Position numbers and translations under genes: made by a program. A stretch of DNA of 64,000 nt from Halanaerobiales bacterium (lineage in GTDB: Bacteria > Bacillota > Halanaerobiia > Halanaerobiales > DTU029). Positions 26,930 through 36,541 of the stretch are shown here, piece by piece. Each line of letters begins with the position of its first letter. Position 1 is the stretch's first letter. The stretch spans positions 23,823-87,822 of the forward strand of contig JAKSCG010000093.1 in the NCBI GenBank assembly GCA_022360715.1, in the 5' to 3' direction. Under the pieces are notes generated by a model. It saw nothing but the letters and a program-made list of their open reading frames with translations, had not been told where the DNA came from and did not search any database.

Positions 26930-28183
26930 TTATCGATTTATTATCTCTTCAATTCTTATGGCGGCGTCATCCATTGCTTTTTGAACCCCTTTTCTTCCGA
27001 TCAGAATATTTTGTATTTCTTCGGCAATGATAGTTTTAGCCTGCTGCTTATAGGGAATATTAATTAAAATCCCGTAATTAAGCTGTTCTTTGTTAACTAA
27101 ATATAATGGATCTGTCTCATATTTCTTATTAATGTACTGAGACTTATAGGCGGCAGCTCTGGCCGGAAGTGCAATGGTTAATCTCGCCATATTATCAGCC
27201 CGGCTTAAAAATTCAATAAATTTAAAGGCTGACTCCGGACTTTCGGCATCTTTGGTTATGGTCAGGTTCCACCCCCCCATTAAAACCGTGCGCTTCCCGG
27301 TTGTGGGATTTTTCGGTAATAAGGCGGTACCTAAATTGATCTCCGTTTGATTTAACACCTGCGGAATATTATATTGTCCCCCCATCACCATGGCAATTTT
27401 TCCCTCTTTAAATAATTCCATAATACTTTCTGCATCATTTTGGATATTACTTTTTGGTTCAACCTGATATTTTGTGTATAACTCGGTAACCCATTTGATG
27501 GCATCAACAGCCGGTTTCTGGTTGATGACCGCCTCAGTTTTACTATTATTTAATATTGAGCCATTATTTTGATAAACAAATGGTAATACTCGAGTAGCCA
27601 GATTAAGGGGTTCACCGGCAGTAATCAGACCCGAACCATAAATTCCGTCGACTTTTTTTGTCAGCTGGATCGCATAATCTAAATATTGATTCCAGTCTTG
27701 CGGGGGTTGTTCGGGGTCCAGGCCGGCTTTGACAAACAGATCCTTATTATAAAATAAAGCAATACAGTCGCTTCGATAGGGAATACCATACACTGCATCT
27801 TCAATTACCCCGGTATTCCAAGCTCCGGCCATCCAATCACCAAAATCGGTTGACGAATTATTAATAAATTGATCTAATGGAAGCAAAAAGCCGGCTTTAG
27901 ACCATTCGTATCCCCATCCTACGGCAATACTTAAGATATCGGGAGCATTACCGGTTTTTAGGGCAATTAGATATTTCCCATGCATCCCGTCCCAGGGGAT
28001 AAAGCTAGTTTTAATCTTTATTCCCGGGTTCTGTTCTTCGAATTCTTGAACCAACTGAGTAGCAGCCTTTTCTTGCCATGTACCCATCCACCATTCAAGT
28101 GTTTCAGCCATAGCGGAAAATGTGAACAGACTGATCAATAACAAAGCACTTCCCAACACAATACTAAACCTAATCTTTTTCAT
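26930..28183 (-). CDS. Extracellular sugar-binding protein, system 1
   Basis: A 417-residue family 1 solute-binding protein. N-terminal signal ending FTFSAMA-ET, a signal-peptidase-I site with no lipobox Cys; the body has LEWWMGTW, DILSIAVGWGYEW, YGIPYRSDCIALFYNKDLF and GLDPEQPPQDWNQYL. Ligand unknown, but the gene order with an enolase-superfamily enzyme and SDR points to a sugar or sugar acid. GGAGGG 5 nt ahead of ATG 28183. Lack of lipidation is unusual for a monoderm. Confidence 0.88.
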   Translation of the reverse strand: MKKIRFSIVLGSALLLISLFTFSAMAETLEWWMGTWQEKAATQLVQEFEEQNPGIKIKTSFIPWDGMHGKYLIALKTGNAPDILSIAVGWGYEWSKAGFLLPLDQFINNSSTDFGDWMAGAWNTGVIEDAVYGIPYRSDCIALFYNKDLFVKAGLDPEQPPQDWNQYLDYAIQLTKKVDGIYGSGLITAGEPLNLATRVLPFVYQNNGSILNNSKTEAVINQKPAVDAIKWVTELYTKYQVEPKSNIQNDAESIMELFKEGKIAMVMGGQYNIPQVLNQTEINLGTALLPKNPTTGKRTVLMGGWNLTITKDAESPESAFKFIEFLSRADNMARLTIALPARAAAYKSQYINKKYETDPLYLVNKEQLNYGILINIPYKQQAKTIIAEEIQNILIGRKGVQKAMDDAAIRIEEIINR

Positions 28184-28199
28184 TATCACCCTCCTTTTT

Positions 28200-28958
28200 T
28201 TATTCCCCTACTGATAAACCCCCGTCGACGATCAGCACATGTCCGGTAATATAAGATGCTTGCTCAGAAGCAAGGAAGATAACCGCATTAGCGATGTCAT
28301 CGGGTCTTCCTACTCTATTTAAAGGTATCCCCTTCATTTCAGCAGCATTTTCCTGTTGATCAATCCATGCTCCGGTGGACGGTGTAGCGATTAACCCCGG
28401 TGCTACGGCGTTAACCCGGATATTATCTGTTGCATGATCTAAAGCCAGCGCTTTGGTTAAAGTAATGATACTCCCTTTCGAAACCGAGTAGGCGGTAAAA
28501 CCTTTGGCACCTAGACCCATTGTTGAGCTGACATTAACAATCGAGCCTTGCTTGCGCTTAATCATCGCGGGAAGAAAACCCTGAATACAGTAAATATAAC
28601 TATACAAATTAATCTTAAACGTATTGCTTAGCTCTTCATTACTATGTTCTAAAATATTTCCACTTCTTAAATTAACACCGACATTATTAACTAAAACATC
28701 AATAAACCCGGCTTTACCCAGTATTTGCTCAATTAAGTTATCGATATCTTGCTGACAGGAAAAATCAGTCCTGATGAATTCTATTTTTTTATTACCGGTA
28801 AAGGAAGTGATATCTTTTTTGGTATTGATACCCATCTCTGAATTAATATCAGCAAAATATACGGTAGCACCTTCCAATGCAAAAGCCTGAACAATGCCTT
28901 TTCCAATGCCGGACGCTCCACCTGATACCAAAACATTTTTGTTGTTAAATTTTTTCAT
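28200..28958 (-). CDS. SDR-family NAD(P)-dependent oxidoreductase
   Basis: A 252-residue classical short-chain dehydrogenase. Seen: VSGGASGIGKGI (nucleotide-binding Gly), NNVGVN, catalytic Ser in NVSSTMG, YSVSKG (YxxxK) and GRPDDIANAVIFLAS near the end. In the sugar operon it probably oxidises or reduces a hydroxyl of the imported compound or of the product of the neighbouring enolase-superfamily enzyme. Confidence 0.88.
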   Translation of the reverse strand: MKKFNNKNVLVSGGASGIGKGIVQAFALEGATVYFADINSEMGINTKKDITSFTGNKKIEFIRTDFSCQQDIDNLIEQILGKAGFIDVLVNNVGVNLRSGNILEHSNEELSNTFKINLYSYIYCIQGFLPAMIKRKQGSIVNVSSTMGLGAKGFTAYSVSKGSIITLTKALALDHATDNIRVNAVAPGLIATPSTGAWIDQQENAAEMKGIPLNRVGRPDDIANAVIFLASEQASYITGHVLIVDGGLSVGE

Positions 28959-28978
28959 TAACGGTCCTTCCTTTTATA

Positions 28979-30100
28979 TTATCTATTTATATCTAAAAAC
29001 CTAAGCTTATCCTGATCAACTTCAACACCCAAACCCGGTCCGTTAGGAATGAGATAAAATCCATCTTTAATCTGAACTCTTTCCTGAAGTACATCGTCTC
29101 CGTGGGCCTGGTAGGTACTATCCATCGGATAAGTAAAAGCAGGCATAGTACTGGTAGCATGTAATATTGCCGCTAATTTAACTCCCATATCCCAACCACA
29201 ATGATGGGCTAATGGTAGGTCTGCTTCTTCCGCTATACTGGCTAGTCGCATTAGTTCACTGATCCCGCCCAAAGGTTCAAAATCTATAATCGCAATATCG
29301 ATACAATCAGACTTAATCGCTTCCAATAAGTTATTGGGAATATAACAATCTTCATTGATTCCAATTGGGGTAGCGGTCCTTTCCCTTAACGACCTTAGAT
29401 CTTTCAGCTTATTGACTTTAATTGGTTGTTCAATATACTGCAAATCATATTGCTCAACTTGTTTTAAGTATCTTAAAGCTTGCGGTGTATCATACCCCTG
29501 ATTCATATCTACCCTTATCTCAAAATCTGGACCACCGGCTGCTCTCATCGCTTTGACCCTGGCCACATCAAAAACAATATTTTCTCCACCTTTGGTCTTT
29601 AAAGTTTTAAAGCCCGCTTCCTTAACCTGAATAACTTTATCTTTAGTCTCTTCCAGTCCCATAATGCCGAGAGCATAAGCAATCTCAATCTTATCTCTAA
29701 GCCGCCCTCCTAACAACTGGTATAACGGTTTATTTAAGCTCTTACCGATTATATCCCAACAGGCCACTTCGATCCCGGTTAAAAACGCTTTGGTATTTAA
29801 TTGCGGATTATAAACAGGACTAAACTGATTGAGCATTTCCTTAATATTAAAAGGGTCCATTCCGATCACTATTGGTTTGATATATTCCTCCAGTAAGGTC
29901 TCCATAATCTGATGGGATATAATCGGATTCATTTCCCCCCAACCGGTTATTCCCTGATCGGTCGAAACCTTAAATATTGTACTACGGGCTTTCGTTGTTC
30001 CAATTTTATCTTGACTTCCTCGATATGGAGCAATACCCCCGTCCTGAAAAGGAATAACCGGAATTTCAACTGTAGTAATCTCAATTTGATTTATTTTCAT
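28979..30100 (-). CDS. Mandelate racemase/muconate lactonizing enzyme family protein
   Basis: A 373-residue enolase-superfamily barrel. Metal ligands appear as D198 (RVDMNQ), E224 (YIEQP) and E250 (GINED). A KxK motif (K168, K170 in LKTKGG) supplies a base. The usual Lys of the MLE/dipeptide-epimerase branch at the IIDFEPLGG strand is missing, and His299/His300 (LAHHCGW) may be the opposite base. That pattern suits a sugar-acid dehydratase or epimerase, but specificity cannot be read off. Lies between the two ABC systems with the SDR. Confidence 0.82.
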   Translation of the reverse strand: MKINQIEITTVEIPVIPFQDGGIAPYRGSQDKIGTTKARSTIFKVSTDQGITGWGEMNPIISHQIMETLLEEYIKPIVIGMDPFNIKEMLNQFSPVYNPQLNTKAFLTGIEVACWDIIGKSLNKPLYQLLGGRLRDKIEIAYALGIMGLEETKDKVIQVKEAGFKTLKTKGGENIVFDVARVKAMRAAGGPDFEIRVDMNQGYDTPQALRYLKQVEQYDLQYIEQPIKVNKLKDLRSLRERTATPIGINEDCYIPNNLLEAIKSDCIDIAIIDFEPLGGISELMRLASIAEEADLPLAHHCGWDMGVKLAAILHATSTMPAFTYPMDSTYQAHGDDVLQERVQIKDGFYLIPNGPGLGVEVDQDKLRFLDINR

Positions 30101-30140
30101 TTTGCTCTCCCTCTTAGTGGTATTTTAGTTGAACTTTCAT

Positions 30141-30989
30141 CTACCCTTTAACAGCCCCTTGCGATAAACCCTGAACAAAGTGTTTCTGTAACCATAGAAA
30201 AAATATGATCACCGGTAAAGAAATTAAAGTAGCGGCAGCCATTGTACTTCCCCAATCAACTTCAAACATAATGGAAAACTCCGTTAATCCAATCGGCAGC
30301 GTTCTTGCTGTTGCTGAAGATGTTAGGACTGAAGCAAGTACAAACTCATTCCATGACATAATAAAGGCGTAAATTCCTGTTGCGGCAATCCCGGGGGCGG
30401 CGATTGGTATAATTACTTTAAATAAAGCCTTTAAAGGTGAACAGCCATCAACTAAAGCTGCTTCTTCCAGTTCTTTCGGAATAGCTATAAAATAACTTCT
30501 TGTCATCCAGGTTACCAGAGGCATCGTCAGGATTAAATGAGCAAGAGCCAGTCCAAAAATTGAATCAAGCAAATTCAACCGCAGCATTAAAAAATAGATC
30601 GGAATCATTAAAACCGTAAGGGGGAGCATTTGACTGAGCAGCATAAATAATGATAGACTTTTATTTCCCTTAAATTTGTATCGGGCAAAACCATATCCGG
30701 CAGCTCCCCCTAAAATTAACGAAAGCACAGTTGCTAACAGACCGGTTACCAAGCTGTTGATAAAGTATTTGGGAATAGCAGATGCAAACAGAACATTTGT
30801 ATAATTTTGTAATGTAAGATTATTCGGTATCCAGCGCGACGGAATTGCAAAAATTTCTGAAGACGGCTTAATTGATGTGCTAATAATCCAGAGCAGTGGA
30901 AAAAGAACAAATCCTGCTAGAAAAATAAGCAATAGATATGTGATCAGCACCAATAACCTTTTTTGATAGCTTTTTTTGTTTGGCCTCAA
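30141..30989 (-). CDS. Carbohydrate ABC transporter permease (MalG type), system 2
   Basis: A 282-residue permease, six spans, EAA loop EAALVDGCSPLKALFKVIIP. Start is a TTG at 30989, 7 nt behind GGAGGT. It is similar over its length to the MalG-type permease of system 1, so the two systems probably arose by duplication. Two nt separate it from its partner. Confidence 0.88.
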   Translation of the reverse strand: MRPNKKSYQKRLLVLITYLLLIFLAGFVLFPLLWIISTSIKPSSEIFAIPSRWIPNNLTLQNYTNVLFASAIPKYFINSLVTGLLATVLSLILGGAAGYGFARYKFKGNKSLSLFMLLSQMLPLTVLMIPIYFLMLRLNLLDSIFGLALAHLILTMPLVTWMTRSYFIAIPKELEEAALVDGCSPLKALFKVIIPIAAPGIAATGIYAFIMSWNEFVLASVLTSSATARTLPIGLTEFSIMFEVDWGSTMAAATLISLPVIIFFLWLQKHFVQGLSQGAVKG

Positions 30990-30991
30990 AA

Positions 30992-31870
30992 TTATACCTC
31001 CTTTTTAGCTTGATAGACATAGCAGACTGCAAAGACCAAACTAATGCTTAATTGTAAAACTGCCGTGGCCGCAGCACCATTAATATTAAAAGAACGGAAC
31101 TTATCATAGATTGACAATGATAGAATTTGTGAACTCCCGGCTGGTCCACCCTGAGTAATTATCCAGATTAAGGCAAATTCATTTAAAGACCATATTATCA
31201 AGATCAAGATAGTTATAAAAGCAACATCTTTTAATAAAGGCATAAAAATATAATAAAATTTAGTCAATCCGGCCGCTCCATCCAGTTCAGCCACTTCAGA
31301 CAGCTCCTTGGGAATAGATTGAAGACCCGCACTAATCATTAGCATTGCAAAGGGAAAAGTAGCCCAAATCTGCACCAAGATAACCGTTCCCATCACCAGA
31401 TTTGTGTTGCTCAACCAGCCTACCGGTTGACTAATCATACCAATTCTTTCCAACAAATGATTAAGCATACCAAAATCATAACTATAAAGCCATTTCCAAA
31501 CTGTCGCTTTAACTACTCCCGGGATGATCCATGATAACATCAAGACTGCTCGCCACAGTCCGGGCAGTTTAACAAAATCTTGATTAAGGAGCAAAGCTGC
31601 CCCTGTACCAAGCAAAAACGCCAGCACCACCGTTCCCGAAGTCCAGATAAAGGTATTTTTTATTATTTGGGCAAATTGATGGGACTGAAAAACATTGATA
31701 AAATTATTTAGACCGACAAATTCTGTAACATTAAAGCCGGACCGGACAAAGCTCAAATAGATAACTGCTAAAATTGGGTAGATAATTAGCAGGGCTATGA
31801 CCATTACTCCAGGAGCTACAAAGGCATATCCCCTGCTTTCTCCTTTATTCAAATTAAGATTAAATTGCAC
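30992..31870 (-). CDS. Carbohydrate ABC transporter permease (MalF type), system 2
   Basis: A 292-residue permease with N-terminal GYAFVAPGVMVIALLI and EAA loop EVAELDGAAGLTKFYYIFMP. GTG start with a GGTGGTGAG site. Pairs with the following MalG-type gene. Confidence 0.88.
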   Translation of the reverse strand: MQFNLNLNKGESRGYAFVAPGVMVIALLIIYPILAVIYLSFVRSGFNVTEFVGLNNFINVFQSHQFAQIIKNTFIWTSGTVVLAFLLGTGAALLLNQDFVKLPGLWRAVLMLSWIIPGVVKATVWKWLYSYDFGMLNHLLERIGMISQPVGWLSNTNLVMGTVILVQIWATFPFAMLMISAGLQSIPKELSEVAELDGAAGLTKFYYIFMPLLKDVAFITILILIIWSLNEFALIWIITQGGPAGSSQILSLSIYDKFRSFNINGAAATAVLQLSISLVFAVCYVYQAKKEV

Positions 31871-31948
31871 GGCAAGGACTCACCACCTATTAGAAAAATA
31901 CCAGCTTCCCAGAAAAGGAATAACTTTCTGGGAGGCTAGTGTTTATAG

Positions 31949-33199
31949 TTAATTTTTTAATATTTTATTTATTTCAACGGTGACACTCTTCATGGCCTGC
32001 TCTACATCCATCTCGTCCAGGATAACCTTTTGTAAATAATAATACAATACTTTCTCCATTTCCGGCCAGTCATTAAAAGACGGTTCAGACTTCCCTTTTT
32101 CTAACTGTCTGGCAAATGGTTTGAGCAGCTCCTGATTAAATTTTGCTAACTCTAAAGCACTCTTCCGGCCGGGGAAAGTATCGGTCAATCTGGCCATATT
32201 CTCTGGTTCGGCAACAAACTTAATTAGTCGCCAGGCTTCTTCCGGGTGTTTAGCCTCTTGCGGTAAGATCAAGGAAAAACCGTTAACAGTTGTTGTGCCC
32301 ATTCCTCCCGGACCAGGGATCACGGCTGTACCAAGGTCAATATCCGGTGCCTCTTTTTGAATAGGGGCAATGTCAAACTGGCCGCCAACATACATTGCTA
32401 TCTTTTGATTAATAAATAATCCCCTTAAAGTAGTATTATCCAGTTCCATCGAACTGCGCGGAGCAACTTTGGATTTTACAATAGTATCTCTGAGCTGCTG
32501 CATCGCTTTAATGGCTTGCTCGGAATCAAGCAAACATCTGCTCCCGTCTTCACTAAGAATATCTCCACCAAAACTATATAATAATTGAATATAGCGGGTT
32601 GCCGCATTTGCTTGATTACCTAAAGGCCAGGCCAATCCATACTGGTCAATTCGACCGTCTTGGTCAGTATCAATTGTTAGTTTGTTCGCTACTTCCAAAT
32701 ATTCCTGCCAGGTCTTAGGGAACTCGTCCGGATCTAGCCCGGCTTTTCTAAACATATCCTTATTATATAACATACCGGAACCATCATGTCTAAATGGCAT
32801 GCCGTAAATACTTCCATTATAACTGTTTAATTCAAGCGCTGAACTGATAAAGTCATCTTGGTTTAAATCCTTAGCATAATAAGGATCTAAATTTGTTAAA
32901 AGGCCTCTTGCCGCATAAAGTTTTATTCGCGATTCCAGCTCAGTAATCAGATCAGGGGTATTCCCGCTCATTAAGGCCAATAGAATTTTATTAGCCATCG
33001 TATCCCAGGTAGTAATTACAATCTTTACGGCAATATCCGGATTTTTTTCTTCAAACTCAGCTACTAGTTCTCTAACCACCGGCTCATCCCAATTGGGAAC
33101 CCACCAACTGATCGTAGTCTTTCCGGCTGTCCAACCCTTCAAGCCAAGACCAAAAACAAGACACAACACTATAGTCCATGTTAACCATTTTTTAATCAT
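31949..33199 (-). CDS. Extracellular sugar-binding protein, system 2
   Basis: A 416-residue family 1 binding protein. Signal sequence (TWTIVLCLVFGLGLKGW) with no lipobox, then TISWWVPNWDEP, PDLITELESRIKLYAARGLL, YGMPFRHDGSGMLYNKDMF and GLDPDEFPKTWQEYL. The overall plan copies system 1 but the sequences are well diverged, so different ligands are likely. A 46-nt gap separates it from the creatininase-family gene. Confidence 0.88.
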   Translation of the reverse strand: MIKKWLTWTIVLCLVFGLGLKGWTAGKTTISWWVPNWDEPVVRELVAEFEEKNPDIAVKIVITTWDTMANKILLALMSGNTPDLITELESRIKLYAARGLLTNLDPYYAKDLNQDDFISSALELNSYNGSIYGMPFRHDGSGMLYNKDMFRKAGLDPDEFPKTWQEYLEVANKLTIDTDQDGRIDQYGLAWPLGNQANAATRYIQLLYSFGGDILSEDGSRCLLDSEQAIKAMQQLRDTIVKSKVAPRSSMELDNTTLRGLFINQKIAMYVGGQFDIAPIQKEAPDIDLGTAVIPGPGGMGTTTVNGFSLILPQEAKHPEEAWRLIKFVAEPENMARLTDTFPGRKSALELAKFNQELLKPFARQLEKGKSEPSFNDWPEMEKVLYYYLQKVILDEMDVEQAMKSVTVEINKILKN

Positions 33200-33246
33200 T
33201 TTTTTCTTCCCCCTTTAATTTAATTGTAGTGTGATTTAATCAATAA

Positions 33247-33972
33247 CTAAAGACTGATTAGATAGTCTATTAGCTCTTTAAGGTTTTCGGTCGATTTAAT
33301 CAACATTTTTTTCCCGTTCTCAACATCAGTTGCCGTTGGGTCGCCGGTTGCACCACTTTTCGAGAAATCTCTAACCTCTTGCGACACCATCGTGCCTGCA
33401 TAATATTGACCCCAAACCTTAGACCCTTGCTTATAAGATTCTTCCAACTGTTCTTCAACAATCAGTTCCGGGGCAATTGCCATCAACATCGCTGTTTCGG
33501 CTTGATCTGCGTGCAACGGGGGGCGGTGCCCGAATATTTTAATAATTTCATTTTCAATACTCTCAAACCAGGTCCAGACTACCATATTAATCTTTTCTTC
33601 CATTTTAAGATATCGCGCCAGTTCCTTTAAAGGTTCCCTATTACCACCGTGTCCGTTGACGATTATGACCTTACGCCATCCATGATAACTAAAACTTTTA
33701 ACTATTTCACCAACATAATCTTTGAATATTTCCGGTTTAACCCAAAGTGTTCCGGTAAAATGGCGATGATATTCGGCCACACCGACCGGTACTGCCGGAC
33801 CAATAATTGTATTCTGATATGATTCTACTTTTTCGGCTAACGCCTTGGCAATAATTAAATCAGTTCCCAGCGGTGCATGTAAACCATGCTGTTCGATGCT
33901 TCCCACCGGAATAATTACCACTGTATTCTGTTCTATTTCATCTTTCATCTGTCGCCAGGTTTTCTCCAGCAT
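33247..33972 (-). CDS. Creatininase-family amidohydrolase
   Basis: A 241-residue metalloenzyme with VGSIEQHGLHAPLGTDLIIA, VNGHGGNREPL and HADQAETAM, the metal- and catalysis-bearing motifs of the creatininase/MftE/FAPy-deformylase superfamily. Within a sugar operon it may open a lactam or amide, or hydrolyse a lactone-like ring. ATG 33972 has GAGGTG 7 nt upstream. Such a protein beside ABC sugar genes is uncommon. Confidence 0.82.
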   Translation of the reverse strand: MLEKTWRQMKDEIEQNTVVIIPVGSIEQHGLHAPLGTDLIIAKALAEKVESYQNTIIGPAVPVGVAEYHRHFTGTLWVKPEIFKDYVGEIVKSFSYHGWRKVIIVNGHGGNREPLKELARYLKMEEKINMVVWTWFESIENEIIKIFGHRPPLHADQAETAMLMAIAPELIVEEQLEESYKQGSKVWGQYYAGTMVSQEVRDFSKSGATGDPTATDVENGKKMLIKSTENLKELIDYLISL

Positions 33973-33987
33973 CAAACTTCACCTCAA

Positions 33988-35331
33988 TTATTTGATCTCT
34001 CCTAGTTCTCTTAATTGTTCACCAAAAGCAACAATATTTTCTTTGGGGGCATTATGATACCACAAATGCAACATATAACCATCAGCCCCGCCCTGATGTG
34101 CCATTTTAACAGCTGCCCGGACATCATCTGGGGTTGCCGGTAAATCCCCGACCAAACCGGCAATTACGTCATGGCCTTGACCAACCTCCATTTTTGCTTT
34201 TCTAACCTCATAATAAACATTTTCTACATCGATCCCTTCTTTTTCAAACTGAGCTAAGCTCAAAGGACCAGAAAACCCTTTTAACCGATAATACTGTTCC
34301 ATTAGCTCTTGATCATCAATTTCCGGTATGGCTTTTTGAATTCTTTTGAGCGGTTTTACCTCAAAAGAACCAATTCTTTTATGATATAGCATTAACTTGG
34401 TCATATCTGTAAGTCTATGTTGATTACTATATAATTGGCCTAATGTCCAGGAAAAACTTGGGGCGACCAGATCATTAGAAATTATAATAGTAGGATCAAT
34501 CGCTTTTACCAATTTTCTAATTCCGAGAATAAAGTCTTCCACCACACTGGCCCGATATTTTAGCCAGTCAATCAGTTCGGCATGATTGATTATAAATCTT
34601 ACAATATCAAATAATCCTCTCATTGTATCTGTTTGCTTTTTAAATTGCTCATAATTTAAAGTTATTGCTTCATTATAGATTGTTTTTATTTTTTCACGGA
34701 TCTTTTTTAAATTCAAGCCTTGATTCTCAGCTTTACCCACACAATATTCGCAGAAACAGTTGCCAATAGCTAATTGGCGGAGGGGATATAGTTCGGGCAA
34801 GACCCAATCAGGTACAACCTGGGGGTCATAAAAATCGAGACTTACTACATCAAGTTCTACTTCTTTGATCATTTGATGGTGTTTTAAGATATCTTCAACT
34901 CTTTTATAAAAATATTCTTTCACATCCGGGTTAGCGGGACACATCCAGTGACCACTTCTTCTTCCTTCAATATCAACAACCGCTGTTGATGGATATTCCT
35001 TAACGATCGGCTCACTTACTCCTGGAGTAATATCAAAATCTAAACTCAATCCATATTTATTAGCTAACAAATATATTTCATCAAAATTGCTATTGATTAA
35101 ATGACTTTTGGTACCAAATAAATCACCTTGATTTTTTTCAAAATCGATCTGGATCCAGGGATCGATGATCGTATTTTGGTAATACTCTTCGTGAACAGCA
35201 AAAGTGTGCGCAATTCCGGCATACATTATATGGGTAATTCCCGCTTCCTTATAACGATTAAAGGCTTTTTCTAATCCCTCTTCATAATCTTCATCAAATA
35301 TTGCCCATACTCCAACATATTTTTTGGCCAT
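33988..35331 (-). CDS. Putative glycoside-hydrolase-like TIM-barrel protein
   Basis: A 447-residue soluble protein with no signal peptide. Seen: KYVGVWAIFDEDYEEG at the start, ITHIMYAGI, HWMCPANPDVKEYFYKRV, VVSLDFYDPQV and CFCEYCVGKAE. The last two patterns occur in uncharacterised glycosidase-like barrels whose strands end in Asp/Glu. It would act in the cytoplasm on an imported glycoside. Start set at 35331 (GGGAGG, 7 nt); an outer ATG at 35469 has no ribosome site. First gene of the minus-strand sugar operon. Confidence 0.6.
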   Translation of the reverse strand: MAKKYVGVWAIFDEDYEEGLEKAFNRYKEAGITHIMYAGIAHTFAVHEEYYQNTIIDPWIQIDFEKNQGDLFGTKSHLINSNFDEIYLLANKYGLSLDFDITPGVSEPIVKEYPSTAVVDIEGRRSGHWMCPANPDVKEYFYKRVEDILKHHQMIKEVELDVVSLDFYDPQVVPDWVLPELYPLRQLAIGNCFCEYCVGKAENQGLNLKKIREKIKTIYNEAITLNYEQFKKQTDTMRGLFDIVRFIINHAELIDWLKYRASVVEDFILGIRKLVKAIDPTIIISNDLVAPSFSWTLGQLYSNQHRLTDMTKLMLYHKRIGSFEVKPLKRIQKAIPEIDDQELMEQYYRLKGFSGPLSLAQFEKEGIDVENVYYEVRKAKMEVGQGHDVIAGLVGDLPATPDDVRAAVKMAHQGGADGYMLHLWYHNAPKENIVAFGEQLRELGEIK

Positions 35332-35708
35332 TTGTTTTCCTCCCTCTAAGACTTGATCCCTTAGCTGATAATTGTTAAAACTCTTTTTATGTATCCACCC
35401 CCTAATCATAATTTCTTTTATAGAAATTTTTTCTCGAAATATTTTCTTGATATAACTAGTATAACTCATTTTTTTGCCAATTTCAAATATTATTTAAAAA
35501 AATTATAATTATTTATTCTTAAGATTAAAGCCTTATTTCAGGGCTTTATTTAGCAAAGAAATTAGTCTAAGCAACATATACAAATCTTTTTAAAAGAAAA
35601 CATAACGAAATTTTTTTTTAGGAAAAGAGGATTTCTAGCTGTTAACTAGAATAATTATTAAAGATAGCAAGATCAAAATATCCGTAAAACCAGAAAAGAG
35701 GGTCTGTT
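35332..35708. other. Divergent control region of the carbohydrate island
   Basis: AT-rich region between the minus-strand operon and the plus-strand isomerase-lacI pair. On the minus strand TTGCTT-N16-TAAATA (about 35573-35546) is a possible promoter. A small hairpin AAAGCC...GGCTTT lies at 35526-35546. No catabolite-repression (cre) site was found. A candidate operator is listed separately. Confidence 0.4.
35633..35651. promoter_or_regulatory. Candidate operator TTCTAG-N7-CTAGAA
   Basis: A 19-bp dyad with six-base perfect arms, 58-76 nt upstream of the isomerase gene and between the divergent genes. It lacks the central CG typical of many LacI-family operators, so assignment to the neighbouring regulator is tentative. 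Confidence 0.35.
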
Positions 35709-36512
35709 ATGTCAAATCGACTTGCCTGTGCAACCAGTTGCTATGGAGAAAAAAATAATCTTGAGCAAATATTAAAGCAAATATCATCCCTGGGATTTAA
35801 AGGAGTAGAAATCATGTCTATTCCCAACTGGTTTGAACATGTCGTTCCGGAAGAGATGCATAAAAAGGATATTGATGATTTAAAGAAAAATTTAGCTTCT
35901 TTAAATCTTAAACCGTTAGCGATTAGCGGTCATTGTGAATTAGGGAAAAAGGAAGGGCTTCGGCAGTTAATTGAGCGGATAAAATTCACCTCAGCCATGG
36001 GGGTTAAAATAATTAGTACTGGCTCAGGTATGATAAAAAATAATGATCAGGAAAAAAATTTTTTTTATGCGATTAACCAGGCTGCTGAATTGGCCCAAGA
36101 CTTAAAAATACTAATTGCTTTAGAAACAGGTGGGAATTATCTGCCTACCGGAAAAAAAACCAGCAATATAATTAAAAATATAAAATCTAACAATGTTGGA
36201 GTTAATTATGATCCGGCTAATACAAAAGCTTGGGGAAAAGTTAATCCTGCTGAAGATATCAAATATATCCTGGCTGATTTAATCCATTTCCACATCAAGG
36301 ATTATCAAGCAGATTCAAAAATATTTCCTCCTTTAGGAGCAGGAAATATTAACTTTAGTCAACTATTTGATCTAATTAGCAACGCTGGGTATTCAGGGTA
36401 TTTTGGGATTGAGGTTGATTATAGGAATGATATCTCCACCACCAATCTTAATATGAAAAAATCTTTGGATTTTCTATATAATAAAACAAATTTTATAAAT
36501 TTATTTACCTAA
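35709..36512 (+). CDS. Sugar phosphate isomerase/epimerase (AP-endonuclease-2 fold)
   Basis: A 267-residue xylose-isomerase-like barrel. Metal-site strands: ALETGGNYLP (Glu), NVGVNYDPANTKAW (Asp), LIHFHIKDYQ (His, Asp) and GYFGIEVDYRND (Glu). Likely interconverts ketoses or acts on inositol-type sugars. One of only two plus-strand genes, 29 nt ahead of lacI. The start follows AAAGAGGGTCTGTT. Confidence 0.85.
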   Translation: MSNRLACATSCYGEKNNLEQILKQISSLGFKGVEIMSIPNWFEHVVPEEMHKKDIDDLKKNLASLNLKPLAISGHCELGKKEGLRQLIERIKFTSAMGVKIISTGSGMIKNNDQEKNFFYAINQAAELAQDLKILIALETGGNYLPTGKKTSNIIKNIKSNNVGVNYDPANTKAWGKVNPAEDIKYILADLIHFHIKDYQADSKIFPPLGAGNINFSQLFDLISNAGYSGYFGIEVDYRNDISTTNLNMKKSLDFLYNKTNFINLFT

Positions 36513-36541
36513 CCAACCGTACTTATAAAGGAGAGATTTCA

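Noticed and set aside
35526..35546. Hairpin AAAGCC/GGCTTT as terminator
   Set aside because: Short, AT-rich and not followed by a clean T-run; no gene ends here.
35332..35708. Catabolite-responsive (cre) element
   Set aside because: No sequence close to TGWAANCGNTNWCA found in the control region.
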